Below the pieces are notes generated by a model that saw only the letters and a program-made list of their open reading frames with translations, searched no databases and had not been told where the DNA came from. Made by a program: the position numbers and the translations under genes. Positions 35,255 through 46,757 of a DNA stretch of 64,000 nt are shown one piece after another (within the stretch, counting starts at the first letter, position 1; the number at the start of each line of letters is the position of its first letter). Origin of the DNA: Diploptera punctata (lineage: Eukaryota; Arthropoda; Insecta; Blattodea; Blaberidae); assembly GCA_030220185.1 (NCBI GenBank), contig JASPKZ010001231.1, positions 487,501 to 551,500 on the forward strand, written 5' to 3'.

Positions 35255-35395
35255 TCTTTTATTAACCAAACCTTTTTAATTAATAATGAAAAAAAAATCT
35301 TATTATTCCTATCCCTTCTCTCTTTAGGGGGATTACCTCCCTTCCTAGGGTTTCTCCCAAAATGGATAATGATTCAATCTATATTATTTAACTGA
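35255..35395 (+). pseudogene. ND2: Nuclear copy of mitochondrial ND2 (NUMT)
   Basis: The frame [20 protein letters not shown] followed by [20 protein letters not shown] matches the C-terminal half of insect NADH dehydrogenase subunit 2, whose [16 protein letters not shown] core is strongly conserved. Only about 140 bp is mitochondrial, and flanking sequence is nuclear repeat. A mitochondrial chromosome is excluded by the SINEs and LINEs on both sides. The right edge coincides with the start of a Tigger-like relic. Confidence 0.85.
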
Positions 35396-36514
35396 TCCTT
35401 ATTCGTTGGGGATATTTTTCGCAAATATGCCGCGAATACAGAACACGCTAGTATGGAATGGTAATTTGTTTGGGTATATATGGGATACGTTCCAAAATTA
35501 CGAAATAACATAAAATTATCACAATAAAATCAATTAATGAGAGATTTTGAACAATTTGTGTTAATTATTACTGTCAGGTTTAGGCAAGGGGTTAAAGAAC
35601 TTAGTATTTTTCTTGTTTTGCCGCTTTTAAAATATATTTCAATTAAGATTAATATTCAGCTGTAAATTATGCGATAGAATTCCTTATTTGTGTTTGGATT
35701 TCCTGATTCATTAACATTGAAACAGCGTGATATAGACGCAAACGACTCACCAACGCTTAAACGATCAAGCAGTTCTATTTTTACTTTAAGCGGCAACACT
35801 ACTTTTTTCCTCTTAGGAAATAATTTTCTTTCCTTTTATAAATATAAATAAAACTTAAAGTTTTATATGATTTTCATATTTATTAAAGTACAAATTCGTA
35901 ACAGCTGTTTCAGTACTTTGTACCTTCTTCAGACGAATTTTATCTTGATCACAAATTAATTTTGTTTTTATATATAAACTCTAGTACATAACAATTGTAA
36001 CTATGCAACTGAATATAAACAAGCAAATTTTAACAAACAATCTCTTATCATAAATCTAAAAGAGGCGATTCATTTAAATATTTACTTTTACTTGACATTA
36101 TAAATTGGCAACAAAGCAGAAGAGACACGTGTTATTCAATCAAAATTATTGCAACGAATGACAAGCTAAAACAATAAAACACCGATCGTGGCGAAGGCGG
36201 CATTTATCAATGGACATAGTGGCACGTGAAATACTGCGGCGGTGGCTTTTAAGAACGAATTTTAGGCTAAGTGACAATAAGGTTTGTTTTACTTTAATAT
36301 TAATTTGTCCATTTGATTTGAATCACTCTTTATGAAAGCCGCCTTCGCACGTGTCTGTTGTATAAAAATTGCCCATGCGTTAATAAAGGATACTAATCCT
36401 TCTGATATACCAACTGGATCAACGAATAAAGAAATTTTATCTGCGAATGCAGGAACTGTGTCTCGATTTTTTAACCTGCGAGTAAGGGAACCGCGAATAA
36501 GGAGCTTTTACTGT
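35396..36514 (-). mobile_element. Tigger/pogo-like DNA transposon relic
   Basis: The ends tccttattcgttggggatat (left) and tccttattcgcggttccctt (right, reversed) are inverted copies of a type common in Tigger elements. On the minus strand, 35825-35670 encodes PKRKKVVLPLKVKIELLDRL then SVGESFASISRCFNVNESG, the helix-turn-helix start of a Tigger-like transposase. The DDE part is missing. The middle (about 35830-36320) is unassigned, apart from an inverted pair around gcgaaggcggc (36193 and 36340). Confidence 0.65.
35670..35825 (-). pseudogene. Tigger-like transposase HTH fragment
   Basis: About 50 codons, pattern KRK.V.L..K...L.RL..GESFASI.R.FNVNES, a DNA-binding start without a catalytic domain. 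It lies inside the relic at 35396-36514. Confidence 0.65.
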
Positions 36515-37554
36515 ACAGTATTACACAGAACCTCATCACTACATTCAATTTTAAAGCTCAATCTACAGACTTTTACATCTGTCTTCACATCATGTAGTGG
36601 TATTACTTCTTTGCTAATTGCATTATTATAACGGATCAGTAAAAATTACCTCTCCACATGGATTTTTTTTTTCAGTTCCATACAAATCTCCTAAACATCT
36701 CAATCTATTGACCACTATTTTCAGATTTTCAGAGAGTACAAATCCGTGGTATGACTTCCTTTAGGAGGAAGGCAAAGCTTTGTGTTCCAAGTCGTAGATT
36801 AAAAGAAACTCAAGAATGACTGAGTGCTGCTTACTGGAACCAGTTAATGTTCCTTGGCAGCCAAATTCTATAGGTGTTATCAACATGGAGTTGAGAGGCA
36901 TTTAGCGGCAGTGGTGGTGAGCAGAGTGTTGATGTGGATCTGGTATGAGATGAGGTGCTTCCGCTCTAGAGCAGAACATCGTAAACCACGCTGTCAGACA
37001 AGAAGAGAGTCCGAAAGCCGACAGCATGGAATGAGCCACACTACTCTAGCACACATCTCATAATTGTGGGCCCATCGGGGGTAGAGAATATGCTTCAGTA
37101 AACAACACGTCGTTATAGCATATATCCTATATTGCGAACAATTCAGTTGGAGTTAAGAATTAAATACGAGAATTCTGAGAAAAACATATCTTTTAATTTC
37201 GGCTAGATTAAATATTGTTAAATACAATAAGCCTATCATCTCAATGACTTAATTGAATATGTTAAACAATCGTTTCCTTACTGGAGATAAAAGATTAGAT
37301 TGTTAAAAAATGACGTTGTAGTTCTGTTATTTACAAAATATTTAAATTAAAATTACAAGATAATCGATGGTATTGAATTACATTAACATACATACTTTAA
37401 ACGTTTGAGTAGTGTTGAGATAGTGGCAAAAGTTCATGGCTCCGCATGACTGAACAAAAAATATGATGGCAAAGATGAGATTGAATTCTGAATTTAGCAG
37501 TGTTAAAAGATCAGTTCTATGCTTTTAACTTATATATATATAGCCTATCCATAG
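36515..37554. other. No gene seen; includes a dispersed repeat near 36818-36870
   Basis: The stretch tggaaccagttaatgttcct and ggcagccaaattctata resembles 1968-2010. The frame at 36854-37063 has no known domain. Confidence 0.45.
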
Positions 37555-37886
37555 TAATTCTGCCCGAAGGCAGGTCCTTCACTGCAATCATAGCATGAAA
37601 ATGCTATGCTTGCAGTTTTACTAGGGAATTGTAGGTGTGGTAGCTTCCCGTTGCTTTCCGCACCGGTGAAGGAGGAGGAGGATGATGATGATAATGATAA
37701 GGATGATGATGATGATCATATGATTTCGGGGACCGTTTGGGCCTTAAAGTTTTCCTGACATTTGTCTTACAGGCGAAGAAAAACCCCGATAAAAACCTCA
37801 CCCAGAAAAACTGCCCCGATCGGGGATCGAACCCGCGCCCGCTGCGTGACAAGGCAGCACGCTACCTTGAGACCACAGCGGTGGAC
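37555..37886 (-). mobile_element. S1a SINE with inverted hairpin loop
   Basis: Head at 37886, B-box and tail complete. In the tail palindrome the loop is gaaa (37599-37602) instead of the tttc found in the other S1a copies, i.e. the loop is inverted. Flanks ttatatatat on both sides may be a duplication. Confidence 0.9.
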
Positions 37887-37904
37887 TTATATATATTATT
37901 CAGG

Positions 37905-38405
37905 ATTGTTTCTATTATTTACACTGGTATCCTCAACCAAAATATACAATTTTTTTCTTCCACACTTCCCGATCTTGCGTGTCTCCTGTCATATTTCTCT
38001 TCTTCATGTTGTCTTGAACTTCGTTTATCCACGTTGGCTTTGGTCTACCACGTTTCCCTTTTCCAGGAGGTATCCATTTCAATACTTCTTTGTTTCTGTG
38101 TCCCTTCTTCTCATTATGTGTCAATACCATTTAGTTGGATTTCTTCAATCTCTTGTACAATATATACTTTTCTACATTCATAATTTCTCTTACTGAATTA
38201 TTTTTTTTATTTTATCTAATTTTTATATTCTTCCGATCTTCTTAGAAAGTCCATTTCTATGGCTAATAATTTATTTCTGTGTTTTTGCTTCAACGTCCAT
38301 GTTTCCGTACCATATAATAAAATACTCTTCACAATTGTGTTATATATTAATAATTTAGTCCTCTTGATTATATTCCTACTCCATAAAATACTGTATAATT
38401 TAATG
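37905..38405 (-). pseudogene. LINE-K 3' end
   Basis: The minus strand encodes EVLKWIPPGKGKRGRPKPTW, INEVQDNMKKRNMTGDTQDR and EVWKKKIVYFG near 38130-37940. Further upstream it matches 57587-57760 at the nucleotide level (ttgcttcaacgtccatgttt, actcttcacaattgtgttat). A (TA)n run borders it at 38411. RTE-like C-terminus of a family distinct from LINE-A. Confidence 0.8.
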
Positions 38406-38407
38406 TG

Positions 38408-38410
<3 letters not shown>

Positions 38411-38456
<46 letters not shown>
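38411..38456. repeat. (TA)n microsatellite
   Basis: About 45 bp of TA directly at the left end of the transposon at 38456. Confidence 0.95.
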
Positions 38457-38461
<5 letters not shown>

Positions 38462-39130
38462 AAATTAATTATATCACATAAATTTAACTATGTATAGAGG
38501 GGTATTGTATAAGCATATTGAGATAATGAAGCAATGGTCTACGAGGGAAAATGAGCGAGTTATAGGAAATCAAACTAAACGCTATTTGATGCAGGTAAAT
38601 CAACATAAGAGTATACTAGGAGAGAAAATTATTCTAGAATAGCTTCATATCTTAGTATTAATTCCGAGATACTGATTTCTAATAATTCATCAACAACGTT
38701 TATGAAATATTGGGTTTTCGAATTCCTTAACATTTTTATATGAGCAGATGATTGCACGCCACTGCACTCTGATTAGTAGAAACGGTACAACGTGAGCCTT
38801 AGTACAGAGTCAAACACGCAGAATCTGCGTAGTTAATTTGTGGCTTAATAGTCAAAGTGATGGATTTAAGATTCGAACACTGATGGTTCAAATAACGGCA
38901 GGTGACATTTTTTTTTTCGTTTTCTTTCGTTCTTTCTTCACTGTGATATTTTGACACTGAAATTTGTTTAGTATGGGCTTGCGCAAAATTCCTGTTCTCC
39001 TACTGTACATTGCGACACTGAAATTTGTTTAGTATGGGCATGCGCAAAATTCCTATTCTTCTATTGATTACATTAACATCTGATTAGAAGTTACTTCAGT
39101 ATCAGTTCAATTGCATTACATGAAAGCATC

Positions 39131-40196
39131 ATGGAACATCTTTACAGTTATGCTGAACTTGCCGATATGCATCTGATTCATGGTGCAGCACAAGGTAATG
39201 GTGTAAGAGCTGCTGCCATGTACGTATCTGGATAGATGCCATCCTCACCGAATATCCTTCGAGTCTGTTAATAGGCATTTGCGGGAGCATGGGACGTTGA
39301 AGGTAAACAGTAGACGTCAGTGCAAGACGTACGCGGCGCACTGCAGATTTTAAAGAAAATGTTCTTCACAGGGTGAAAGACGAACCTTCTACTAGTACTC
39401 GTGCTATCGGACGTGTAATGGGTACGAACCATCAACGTGTTCGGGAAGTCCTACATGAAGACCAGCTTTATCCCTTTCATCTGCAAAAAGTACAAGTCTT
39501 ACAACCACTGGACTTCGCTCAACGGGCCCAATTTTGTAATTGGGCTTTGCTGCAGTCACCGCACTTCTTTTCCTCGGTATTATTCACTGATGAGGCAGTA
39601 TTTAATAGGGATAGACTGGTTCAGACTCAAAGAACAGTCATGTGTGGGATTATGTAAATCCTCATGCCATCTTCCAGAGGAGTCACCAGCAGAGATTTTC
39701 GGTGAACGTATGGGTAGGCATAATTTCTGACCGCATCATTGGCCCCTACCTTCTTCCCCAGACAATACTTGGTGTCATTTACAAGACATTTTTAGAGCAC
39801 GTCCTACCTACTTTACTAGAAGTAGTTCCTCTCCACATCATGATTAACATGTGGTTTCAGCACGATGGAGCTTCTCCATTTCTGCCGGAATGTGCGAAAT
39901 TATTTGGATGGAGTGTATCGTGGCCGTTGGATAGGAAGAGATAGTCCAACTGTAGTGCGGCCACCTCGCTCTCCTGATCTCAGTCCATTTTATTATTTTT
40001 TGTGGGGACATCTGAAAACACTGGTGTATGCGACTGCTGTTGTGATACGGATGAACTGTTAGTTGCACGCATAATCACAGCATGCGATGTGATCCGTGAG
40101 ACACCTGGTATCTTGAACGGAGTACGAGAATCCTTTTGTCGCCGATGTCGTCTGTGTTTTGATAATGGAAGTCGCCAATTTGAAAAATTTCTTTAA
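39131..40196 (+). pseudogene. Tc1/mariner-like DDE transposase, several frameshifts
   Basis: It starts MEHLYSYAELADMHLIHGAA (39131), a start common in a widespread insect transposase family. The next parts in changing frames are RVMGTNHQRVREVLHEDQLY, PFHLQKVQVLQP, SSVLFTDEAVF (first Asp, about 39576-39600), VNPHAIFQRSHQQRFSVNVW, GIISDRIIGPYLLPQTILGV, MWFQHDGASPF (second Asp, about 39850-39882) and RPPRSPDLSPFYYFLWGHLK (third Asp, about 39960-40015). The stop is at 40194. At least four shifts or stops prevent translation. Encoded function would be cut-and-paste transposition at TA sites. Confidence 0.82.
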
Positions 40197-40844
40197 TGAG
40201 TCTGCAAGAGCTTTACTTTTTTATGGTGTACTCAAATGCATTGCTTTTATTTCCCAATAATATTATATATGCCATATGTACATACACCATACCTCTTCAT
40301 GTTATTAATTACTGCACTATAATTTATCTAAGTACCTAAGTACTGTACAGTACAATTACACATTTTATTTGCGAAACCTATTGCACTCTATAGTAATCGT
40401 ATTATTATTATTACAAACTTTCAAACAATTGTCTGTACAATACGTACATAGATAGTTTTGTAACTCGTATACTGCGCCGACATTCCATTACCGTATTCTG
40501 TAAAATAATTAATGAACAATTAAAGCAGAAGTAAATCTACGTACGTAACTAATTTACAGTACGTACTCAATAAAGGAAGAACAAAAAAAAAATGTACACG
40601 TACTCTAGGGAGTTTCGAACGTGATGCATAAATCTTACGTTTGCTTCGGTATTAGACTGCTATAACCACTGAGGTAAAGGCGAATGCTTGTTGCAAGTTA
40701 CAGTCTCTGTATCATGCTATTTTAATTTTAATTTGAAATAATCAGTGGCGTGCCAACCATTTTACAAATTGTATAATAACTAGGACATTTTTATTCGTAG
40801 ACCATTAGTTCATTATCTCAAAATGCTTATATAATACCCCTCTA

Positions 40845-42147
40845 CGGAGGGTTGTTTCTGATCTCTGATAACGATTCGCCAAGTAGATTGTGACGTTGGA
40901 GTGTGAGTCATCACGACAGGAGCGTTGCAAGGTGATCAAATCAGTCAGTGTGCTGCCTCCGTTACACTCGCACGCGTATTTCTCTCATAATGCCTAAGAA
41001 GATAGACCCGTTTTGGGAAGGGTACATTGCTGCCTTTTCCAACGCTAATTATAGTTATTCCGCTGTTATTGAGGCTTGCAAAGTAATTTTATGGTGTCAA
41101 AGTGTAGAATTAGCTCAGTGCTTAATAAAAAGGGAAAGGGTACTTTGGGGATTAATTCCAAAAGGAAAAAAAAAAAACGTGCAAATCCACGACCTGCTAC
41201 TACCCGCACCCTAGATGTAATCAGAAAGGTCAAGGTCCTTATCCCTTGTAGTAACCCTGCCACACAAAGGGTGATTGCGAACAGATTGGGAATATCCCTT
41301 AAAACTGTAAACACCATAATAAACAAATATTTAAACATGGAGAAACGCCACAAAAGCAGGGTTCATAAATTGTTGCAACGTCACATTGCCGAATGATGCA
41401 CCAACAGCAGGAAACTATGAAAAGCACATGGCAGGAGAAAAATGGAATTTTTTGGTCACACTTGATGAAGCATATATTTATCTAGGAGACTGCAACAAAC
41501 CTCGGGCAATTTACTATAGAGAAAGGGGTGAAAAAAAAATTCAAAAGTGGTATGCCGAATGCAGAGAAAGTTTCTCCAAGGGATTTATGGTCATCGCGGG
41601 ATATTGCTACAATGAAAAACTGACCATTCGTAGAGTAGCTAAAAAGGCCAAAATCAACTCCCAGTACTACCAGGAAGAAGGTCTCACCCCAATTTACCCG
41701 ACTGAAATCCCAACTCTCTATGGTACAGACAAAAACCAAGTCTGGGTGCACCAAGACAAGGCCTCCAGTCACACCTCGGGTTTAACCCTGGCGTTCCTGG
41801 AGAGAATGGAGCAGGAATCTGGAATACATGCTATTCCATTCAGCAACATCCCAGTGAAGTCTCCTGATGCATCACCGATGGACTTTGTGTCTTTAGACTC
41901 TTCAAAAGAGCACTGGGAAACAGGCGTCCTCGAACAATAGACGGTCTCTGGAAAGCATATAAAGAGGAGTGGGAACTTCTAGACATGGCTGTGCTGCGTA
42001 AGAGTCTTCTGCAGCGGAAACTCCGATGCCGAATCATAGCTCGGGTGAAGAGCCATCAATTAGAGCATGCTCGATGGTGGAGACACGGCTTTTCTTAAGG
42101 TAAAACTTAAAAATCATTTGTTATCAGAGATCAGAAACAACCCTCCG
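40845..42147 (+). mobile_element. Mariner element, full length, nested, TA duplication
   Basis: The 1303-bp element has perfect 28-bp inverted ends (left starts cggagggttgtttctgatct) and TA at both edges (40843-40844 and 42148-42149). The size is that of a complete mariner. It interrupts the right terminal repeat of the 38456 element, which resumes at 42150. Confidence 0.93.
40990..42099 (+). pseudogene. Mariner-like DDE transposase with about three frameshifts
   Basis: ATG 40990 opens MPKKIDPFWEGYIAAFSNAN. After a shift near 41080 the frame continues with RISSVLNKKGKGTLGINSKR, TLDVIRKVKVLIPCSNPATQ and RVIANRLGISLKTVNTIINK (helix-turn-helix), to a stop at 41394. The next part gives GEKWNFLVTLDEAYIYLGDC (first Asp), KNQVWVHQDKASSHTSG (second Asp) and KSPDASPMDF (third Asp), with 36 residues between the second and third. 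A further shift near 41890 leads to RTIDGLWKAYKEEWELL and ARWWRHGFS before the stop at 42097. All catalytic Asp are present, so only frameshifts inactivate it. Subfamily not assigned. Confidence 0.85.
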
Positions 42148-42183
42148 TATACGTACGAGTAGTAAAATAACGCGGTATAATTC

Positions 42184-42297
<114 letters not shown>

Positions 42298-42659
42298 TCT
42301 TTCCTGAGACTCTTGGCAGTCTCAAAATGGCGCTTCTAGATCAGGGTTCGAGGAAGCGCGAATTTGATCTCAGCCAAATTAATGACATTTTTGGAAGAAC
42401 ATTTCCAGGATGCGCTATCGTAATATCCATCGATCCTATGTAGCAGAGATGTAAAATCTTGGATGTGAAAGAATATCTCTAGCAAAGTTCCCAGATGTTT
42501 GACCCCACCCCATGGCTTTTCGATTAGTCTCCTAGTAGACATAGGGAAAATTGAAAAAAAAAAAAATTATAGAAACAGAACCACAATGAATATTATCTTT
42601 AAATATGTAGACCTAGGCACTTAATTTTTCCATAAGAAGATATTATTGCCCATTGCGAG

Positions 42660-43045
42660 ATGTCGGAGTAATATCACTGTCTTCGACGCGGAGGGCCGAC
42701 TTTGATTACCGGCCGGAAGAGGTTTTCAGGGTGAGTTACTTCTCGTGGTTTTTCACATCTCCTGTAAGACAAACGTCAGGAAACTTTAAGCCTAAAAGTC
42801 CCGGAATACAATTTTGTCTTAATCACTGACATCGTATTTATATAACTATTATTATATTAGTGAACGGTGTGCTTTGTTTTTAAATGTTCGTGTTATCTCG
42901 AATGCGGCCTTGGCAATGAGCTTATCACTCATATGGGGAGGCCTTTCATGTCCTTGTGTGGTCAAAAATGTATATAAGTGATCACAAGTTAAAAATCCTC
43001 TCCTGGCCGTGTTCCTATAAATCACATAAAAGCACCACTTAAGGG
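42660..43045 (+). mobile_element. S1b SINE, head degraded
   Basis: The central part tcctgtaagacaaacgtcag and the tail aatgagcttatcactcatat, tccttgtgtggtcaaaaatg and ctggccgtgttcctataaat match the S1b order. The B-box (gattaccggccgg) is diverged. Confidence 0.68.
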
Positions 43046-43312
43046 AGAAGTTAAAAATAAGTTAGAAAGAGAGAGAGAGAGTAATTATTTTTTTTATTAG
43101 TGGATATGTAAACCCCTAATATACAAGTATTAAAAACGTAATATATATTTTTTGACATATTGATTACTAAATTTTCTTGCAAACTTGTAATTTGACATTT
43201 CAAAATTATTAAAAAAAGTCTTAAAACGATATTCACTTGGAATCCTCCCCTGAGCACGAGGATTTTACTTTTTCAGGAAAATTCTGTAAATAAATATCTT
43301 ATCTAAGACTAT

Positions 43313-43514
43313 GTCCACCGCTGAGATCTCGAGATAGCGTGCTGCCTTGTCACGCAGCGTGCCCGGTTTCGATTCCCGGTCGGAACAGGCTCCTGGATGA
43401 GGATTTTTTTTTCGGAGTTCTCCTCACCTGTACGACAAAAGTCAGGAAGCTTAGGGCCCAACGGTCCCAGAAAATCATCCCGCCATCATCATCATCATCA
43501 TCATCCTTATCATT

Positions 43515-43546
<32 letters not shown>

Positions 43547-43616
43547 TCACAGGTGTGGAAAGCAACGGGGAGCTACCAAACCTACAATTCCCTGCAGAAT
43601 TACTATGGACGGATGG
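43313..43616 (+). mobile_element. S1a SINE with 12-bp TSD
   Basis: Flanks atctaagactat (43301-43312) and atctaggactat (43617-43628). The head gtccaccgctgagatctcga and B-box ggtttcgattcccggtcgga are clear. A (TCA)n expansion sits at 43481-43545 and the tail is shortened (ctacaattccctgcagaatt), lacking the 20-bp palindrome. Confidence 0.88.
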
Positions 43617-44130
43617 ATCTAGGACTATATAATTCTCCCATTAATATTTTTTCGGTTAATTCGTAACAGTTCTATACAATTTTTGTAAAGTGGTATTGAA
43701 ATGAAGAATAGAAAGCAGTTTCAAAATAATATAATTAAAATAATATAGCATAAACTAAATTAAAATAATTGTGGTGCACAAAGAAAAAAATATTCTTACC
43801 TAATCCGCGGTCAGGGAGACTATTGAGAGGAGGCTTAGTGGTGTCGCCCCCTCCCCCAGCATTCACATAATTATACTGAATTTATTTAGCAATATTTTAA
43901 ATTTTTATTTGTAGTCATTTGCTTAAAATTAACGTGATTTCTTTGCTACTAATATACCATCATGATACTTTATTTCGCGGTTAAACCAAATCAATTTTGC
44001 GCTCACATCATGTGTGGATTGGTACTATGGAGGGCAATCAGAACCCCCGTCTATTACTTTCTGAGAAGGTGTGATGAGCCTGCACGGTTGCCATGGTAAC
44101 GCGAACCTGCCAAGAAGTAATCTGCGGCTG
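43617..44130. other. No gene seen
   Basis: AT-rich; possibly beyond the 3' end of the gypsy-like element, whose 3' LTR I could not find here. Confidence 0.4.
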
Positions 44131-44172
44131 ACTAACTAACTCGCTGGCACTGTCGAACTCGTAGGTTCATGC
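44131..44172 (-). pseudogene. Very short LINE-A 3' end
   Basis: gactaactaactcgctggca followed by ctgtcgaactcgtaggttca is the complement of the last 40 bp of LINE-A (RVR stop, tgccagtgag tail). Confidence 0.7.
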
Positions 44173-44180
44173 TCTGCCCC

Positions 44181-44235
44181 TGATTTATTTTAATCTTAGC
44201 TACAACTAAGTGTGAGGCTAAATTAAAATAAATCA
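44181..44235. repeat. Inverted repeat, arms about 20 bp
   Basis: The left arm tgatttattttaatcttagc pairs with gctaaattaaaataaatca at 44217-44235, one gap, loop of 16 bases. Confidence 0.8.
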
Positions 44236-44415
44236 CTTTCCCCAAATATCAAGTTTCTTTCTATACAAGATTCATCTGTATTAGAATCAATACAATGTAA
44301 TACATCACAATTACAATAAATACATGTTACATAATGAAATAGAAGTATTAATTTTACAAAATTTACATACAATATTTTAAATACACTTTGAACTATTTGA
44401 AGTCACCAGCTACAA

Positions 44416-45430
44416 CTAATTAATAGGAGTCTGAAATGGTTTCAACAGTTCTTTGGAATATTTTCCAATTTCTTCTCTAGTGTCTATTTCTCTTAGCTCA
44501 TATGTGGTATCATTAAAATTTTTAAATATTTCATAGGGACCTTTATACAATAGGTTCATCCTATGATATTGTTTCTTTAAAGCATTGGATAGTGAAATAT
44601 CCCTTATGAGAACTTTGTCTCCAACTTTGGGATTCCACTTCCTTTTATGTCTTTTAACCTTATTGTTGCGCTTTTCTGCGCGACATTCTAACCTTTCAAT
44701 AACTCTTTTACATATTTCCTCGGATGTCTCCGGGATTTGATTTTTATCAATGATAGGTAATGGTAAATTAGCAATTAACCTGTCAGGTTGTTTACCTGTC
44801 ATTAGGAATATGGGTGCTTCCCCAGTATTGACATTAATTGAATGATTCATAACATTCTCTATGACGCTGATATGTTTAAACCAGTCAGAATGTTTATGAT
44901 GGGTCAAAACTCTTAAACTTGTAGTAATTTCCCTATTAAACTCTCTCACAGGGATTACTTTTTGGGTGATATTTACTACAATGGTACAATTTAATTCCTA
45001 TCGCAGTAAGTTTATCTTTAAACTTAGGACTTGAGAACACTGAAGCATTATCACTAAGTAGTGCATCAATAGGTCCATAATTAGGTAAATAATCTCTCAC
45101 AATTTTACCTAGGCAAGCTCTGCTATTTACACTTCTTAATGGATATATTTTTACAAATTTTGAGAATACATCAGATAATACAAGAATATGCTTGTAACCA
45201 AATTGAGTAGTAGGCATTTCTCCATGAGTATCCATTACTACTAAGCTATTTACTTTGTTCCTTAATATGTTTTGTGGAACTATATCATATTTTACGTTCA
45301 TACATTTGGCTTTTTGACAAGTTATGCATGAAGAAGTAAACTTTCTCAACTTTTTATCTAAATGTTTAACATAAAAAAAATTCACTTATGTTGAGAGCTA
45401 ATTTTTCACAACCTGCATGATTTAAGCCGA
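44416..45430 (-). pseudogene. Integrase of the gypsy-like element
   Basis: Two overlapping frames (45385-44936 and 44949-44416) form one integrase with a frameshift near 44945. The zinc-finger end is SSCITCQKAKCMN, preceded upstream by a HVGLNHAGCEKL-type His pair around 45430. The catalytic core has VVMDTHG (first Asp), LLSDNASVF (second Asp) and NPCERV (Glu), with 34 residues between the last two, close to the usual 35. The C-terminal region has KVGDKVLIRDISLSNALKKQ and NLLYKGPYEIFKNFNDTTYE, an SH3-like tail. The catalytic triad is intact, but the frame is not. Confidence 0.85.
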
Positions 45431-46115
45431 CATGAAAAGTTCTAAATAGTGGAACTTCCATATTATTAGGAATTATAACTTTCCATTTTTTTACATTTCT
45501 CCCATGTAATTTGTAAAGAATGTCATCCTTTATACCGATTTTCTTATTACAATCAATTCCATTTTTGTCATCATTATTTATATCTCTCGCACTATACTTC
45601 AATCGTTGTAACTCTATATCAGATTTTTGATGCTCAACAATGTTTTTCATCAACAATGAAAATCCTTTGTCTCTATACAGTTTTACATTAAACATTACTA
45701 CTTCGTGTTTAGGAGTATGTACAGTTTCAGGTATTTTCCCAACACTTTTCAATCTAGACAGGAGGTCAGCAAACACATTCTGTTCTCCTTCTATGTGTTT
45801 TATTTCAATATCATAGGAAATTATTTCCATGATCATCCTACTCAGTTTATTATTGGATAATCTACATTTACTTATAAAACTTAGTGAGATGTGGTCACTA
45901 TGAACAATAACTTTGTTTTTATAAACATAAATTCTAAATTTATTTAGAGCATAAAATATTGCTGTAAGCTCCAACTCTGAAACAGTGTAATTTCCTTCAA
46001 TGATGGTAGTCGAGCGCGAAGCTGTCGACACAACATACTGTTGCCCATCATCGTCAAATTGAGTTAAAACAGCACCGAGGCCAGTTTTACTCGCGTCTGT
46101 GTATAAATGGAATTC
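45366..46115 (-). pseudogene. RNase H and start of integrase region
   Basis: The frame opens at about 46115 with YTDASKTGLGAVLTQFDDDG, continues in the listed region GNYTVSELELTAIFYALNKF, VHSDHISLSFI (catalytic Asp), NVFADLLSRL, and ends in the HVGLNHAGCEKLALNISEFF part of the integrase Zn region. These are the RNase H motifs TDAS, E-L..ifal.kfr and HSDH..L. It follows the protease directly. Confidence 0.83.
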
Positions 46116-46711
46116 TTGTTCTCCTCATATTCATTATCAAATGGGATGACGACTCTCACATTATCTTCATTATACAAGGAAATATTCTTACACTCAAAAT
46201 TTATTATGGCATTATATTGCTCCAACAGGTCGCAGCCTATTAACATATCACAAGATAAGTATGGAGAAATTAAACATATCGCACTGAAGTAATATCCTCC
46301 GATATATAAATCTAGAAGGCACTGAAGCTTAATTGGCAGTTTCTTCTTGCCTATCGCAAGAGTACAATACACTCCACATATTCTTACAGTCATTATCTTA
46401 TTCCCTTTGTTGACTAAGAAATTATAAAATTTCTGATCTATTGTTGTGTTTGAGCAGCCACTATCCGCTATGCAAGTAACATCATTGTTAAAAATATTTA
46501 CTCTAATTTTGGGTGGTCGTCCTATGACATTTAATTCTTTATTAGTAGCAGGCATAGTATCCTGATTCTTAGAAACATTCAAATGATTATTCAATATTAT
46601 GTTATCTCGCTGTCTTGAGGTACATAACTTACTATCTCCTCTCATATTTGCTGGTACAATTTCTAAATTTTGAAACCTATCAAAGCATCTATTTTGGACC
46701 CCTAAGTTCAT
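46064..46711 (-). pseudogene. Retroviral-type aspartic protease
   Basis: A 215-codon frame. VTCIADSGCSNTTIDQKFY at residues 78-96 holds the catalytic D-S-G, followed by a hydrophobic flap-like stretch and CDMLIGCDLLEQYNAIINFE near residues 160-180, the usual LG.DLL block (here IGCDLL). The last 20 residues are a frameshifted read of the RNase H start, which marks the deletion junction at about 46120. Confidence 0.8.
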
Positions 46712-46757
46712 AACGATTGAGGTACATTGCGGAGTCTTTAATGTACCTTCTATGCGT

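Noticed and set aside
43480..43545. Short regular repeat considered as a CRISPR-like array
   Set aside because: A simple TCA microsatellite inside a SINE; no spacers, and the genome is eukaryotic.
43790..44410. Candidate 3' LTR of the gypsy-like element
   Set aside because: No convincing similarity to 48958-49650 could be found by eye, so it was left unassigned.
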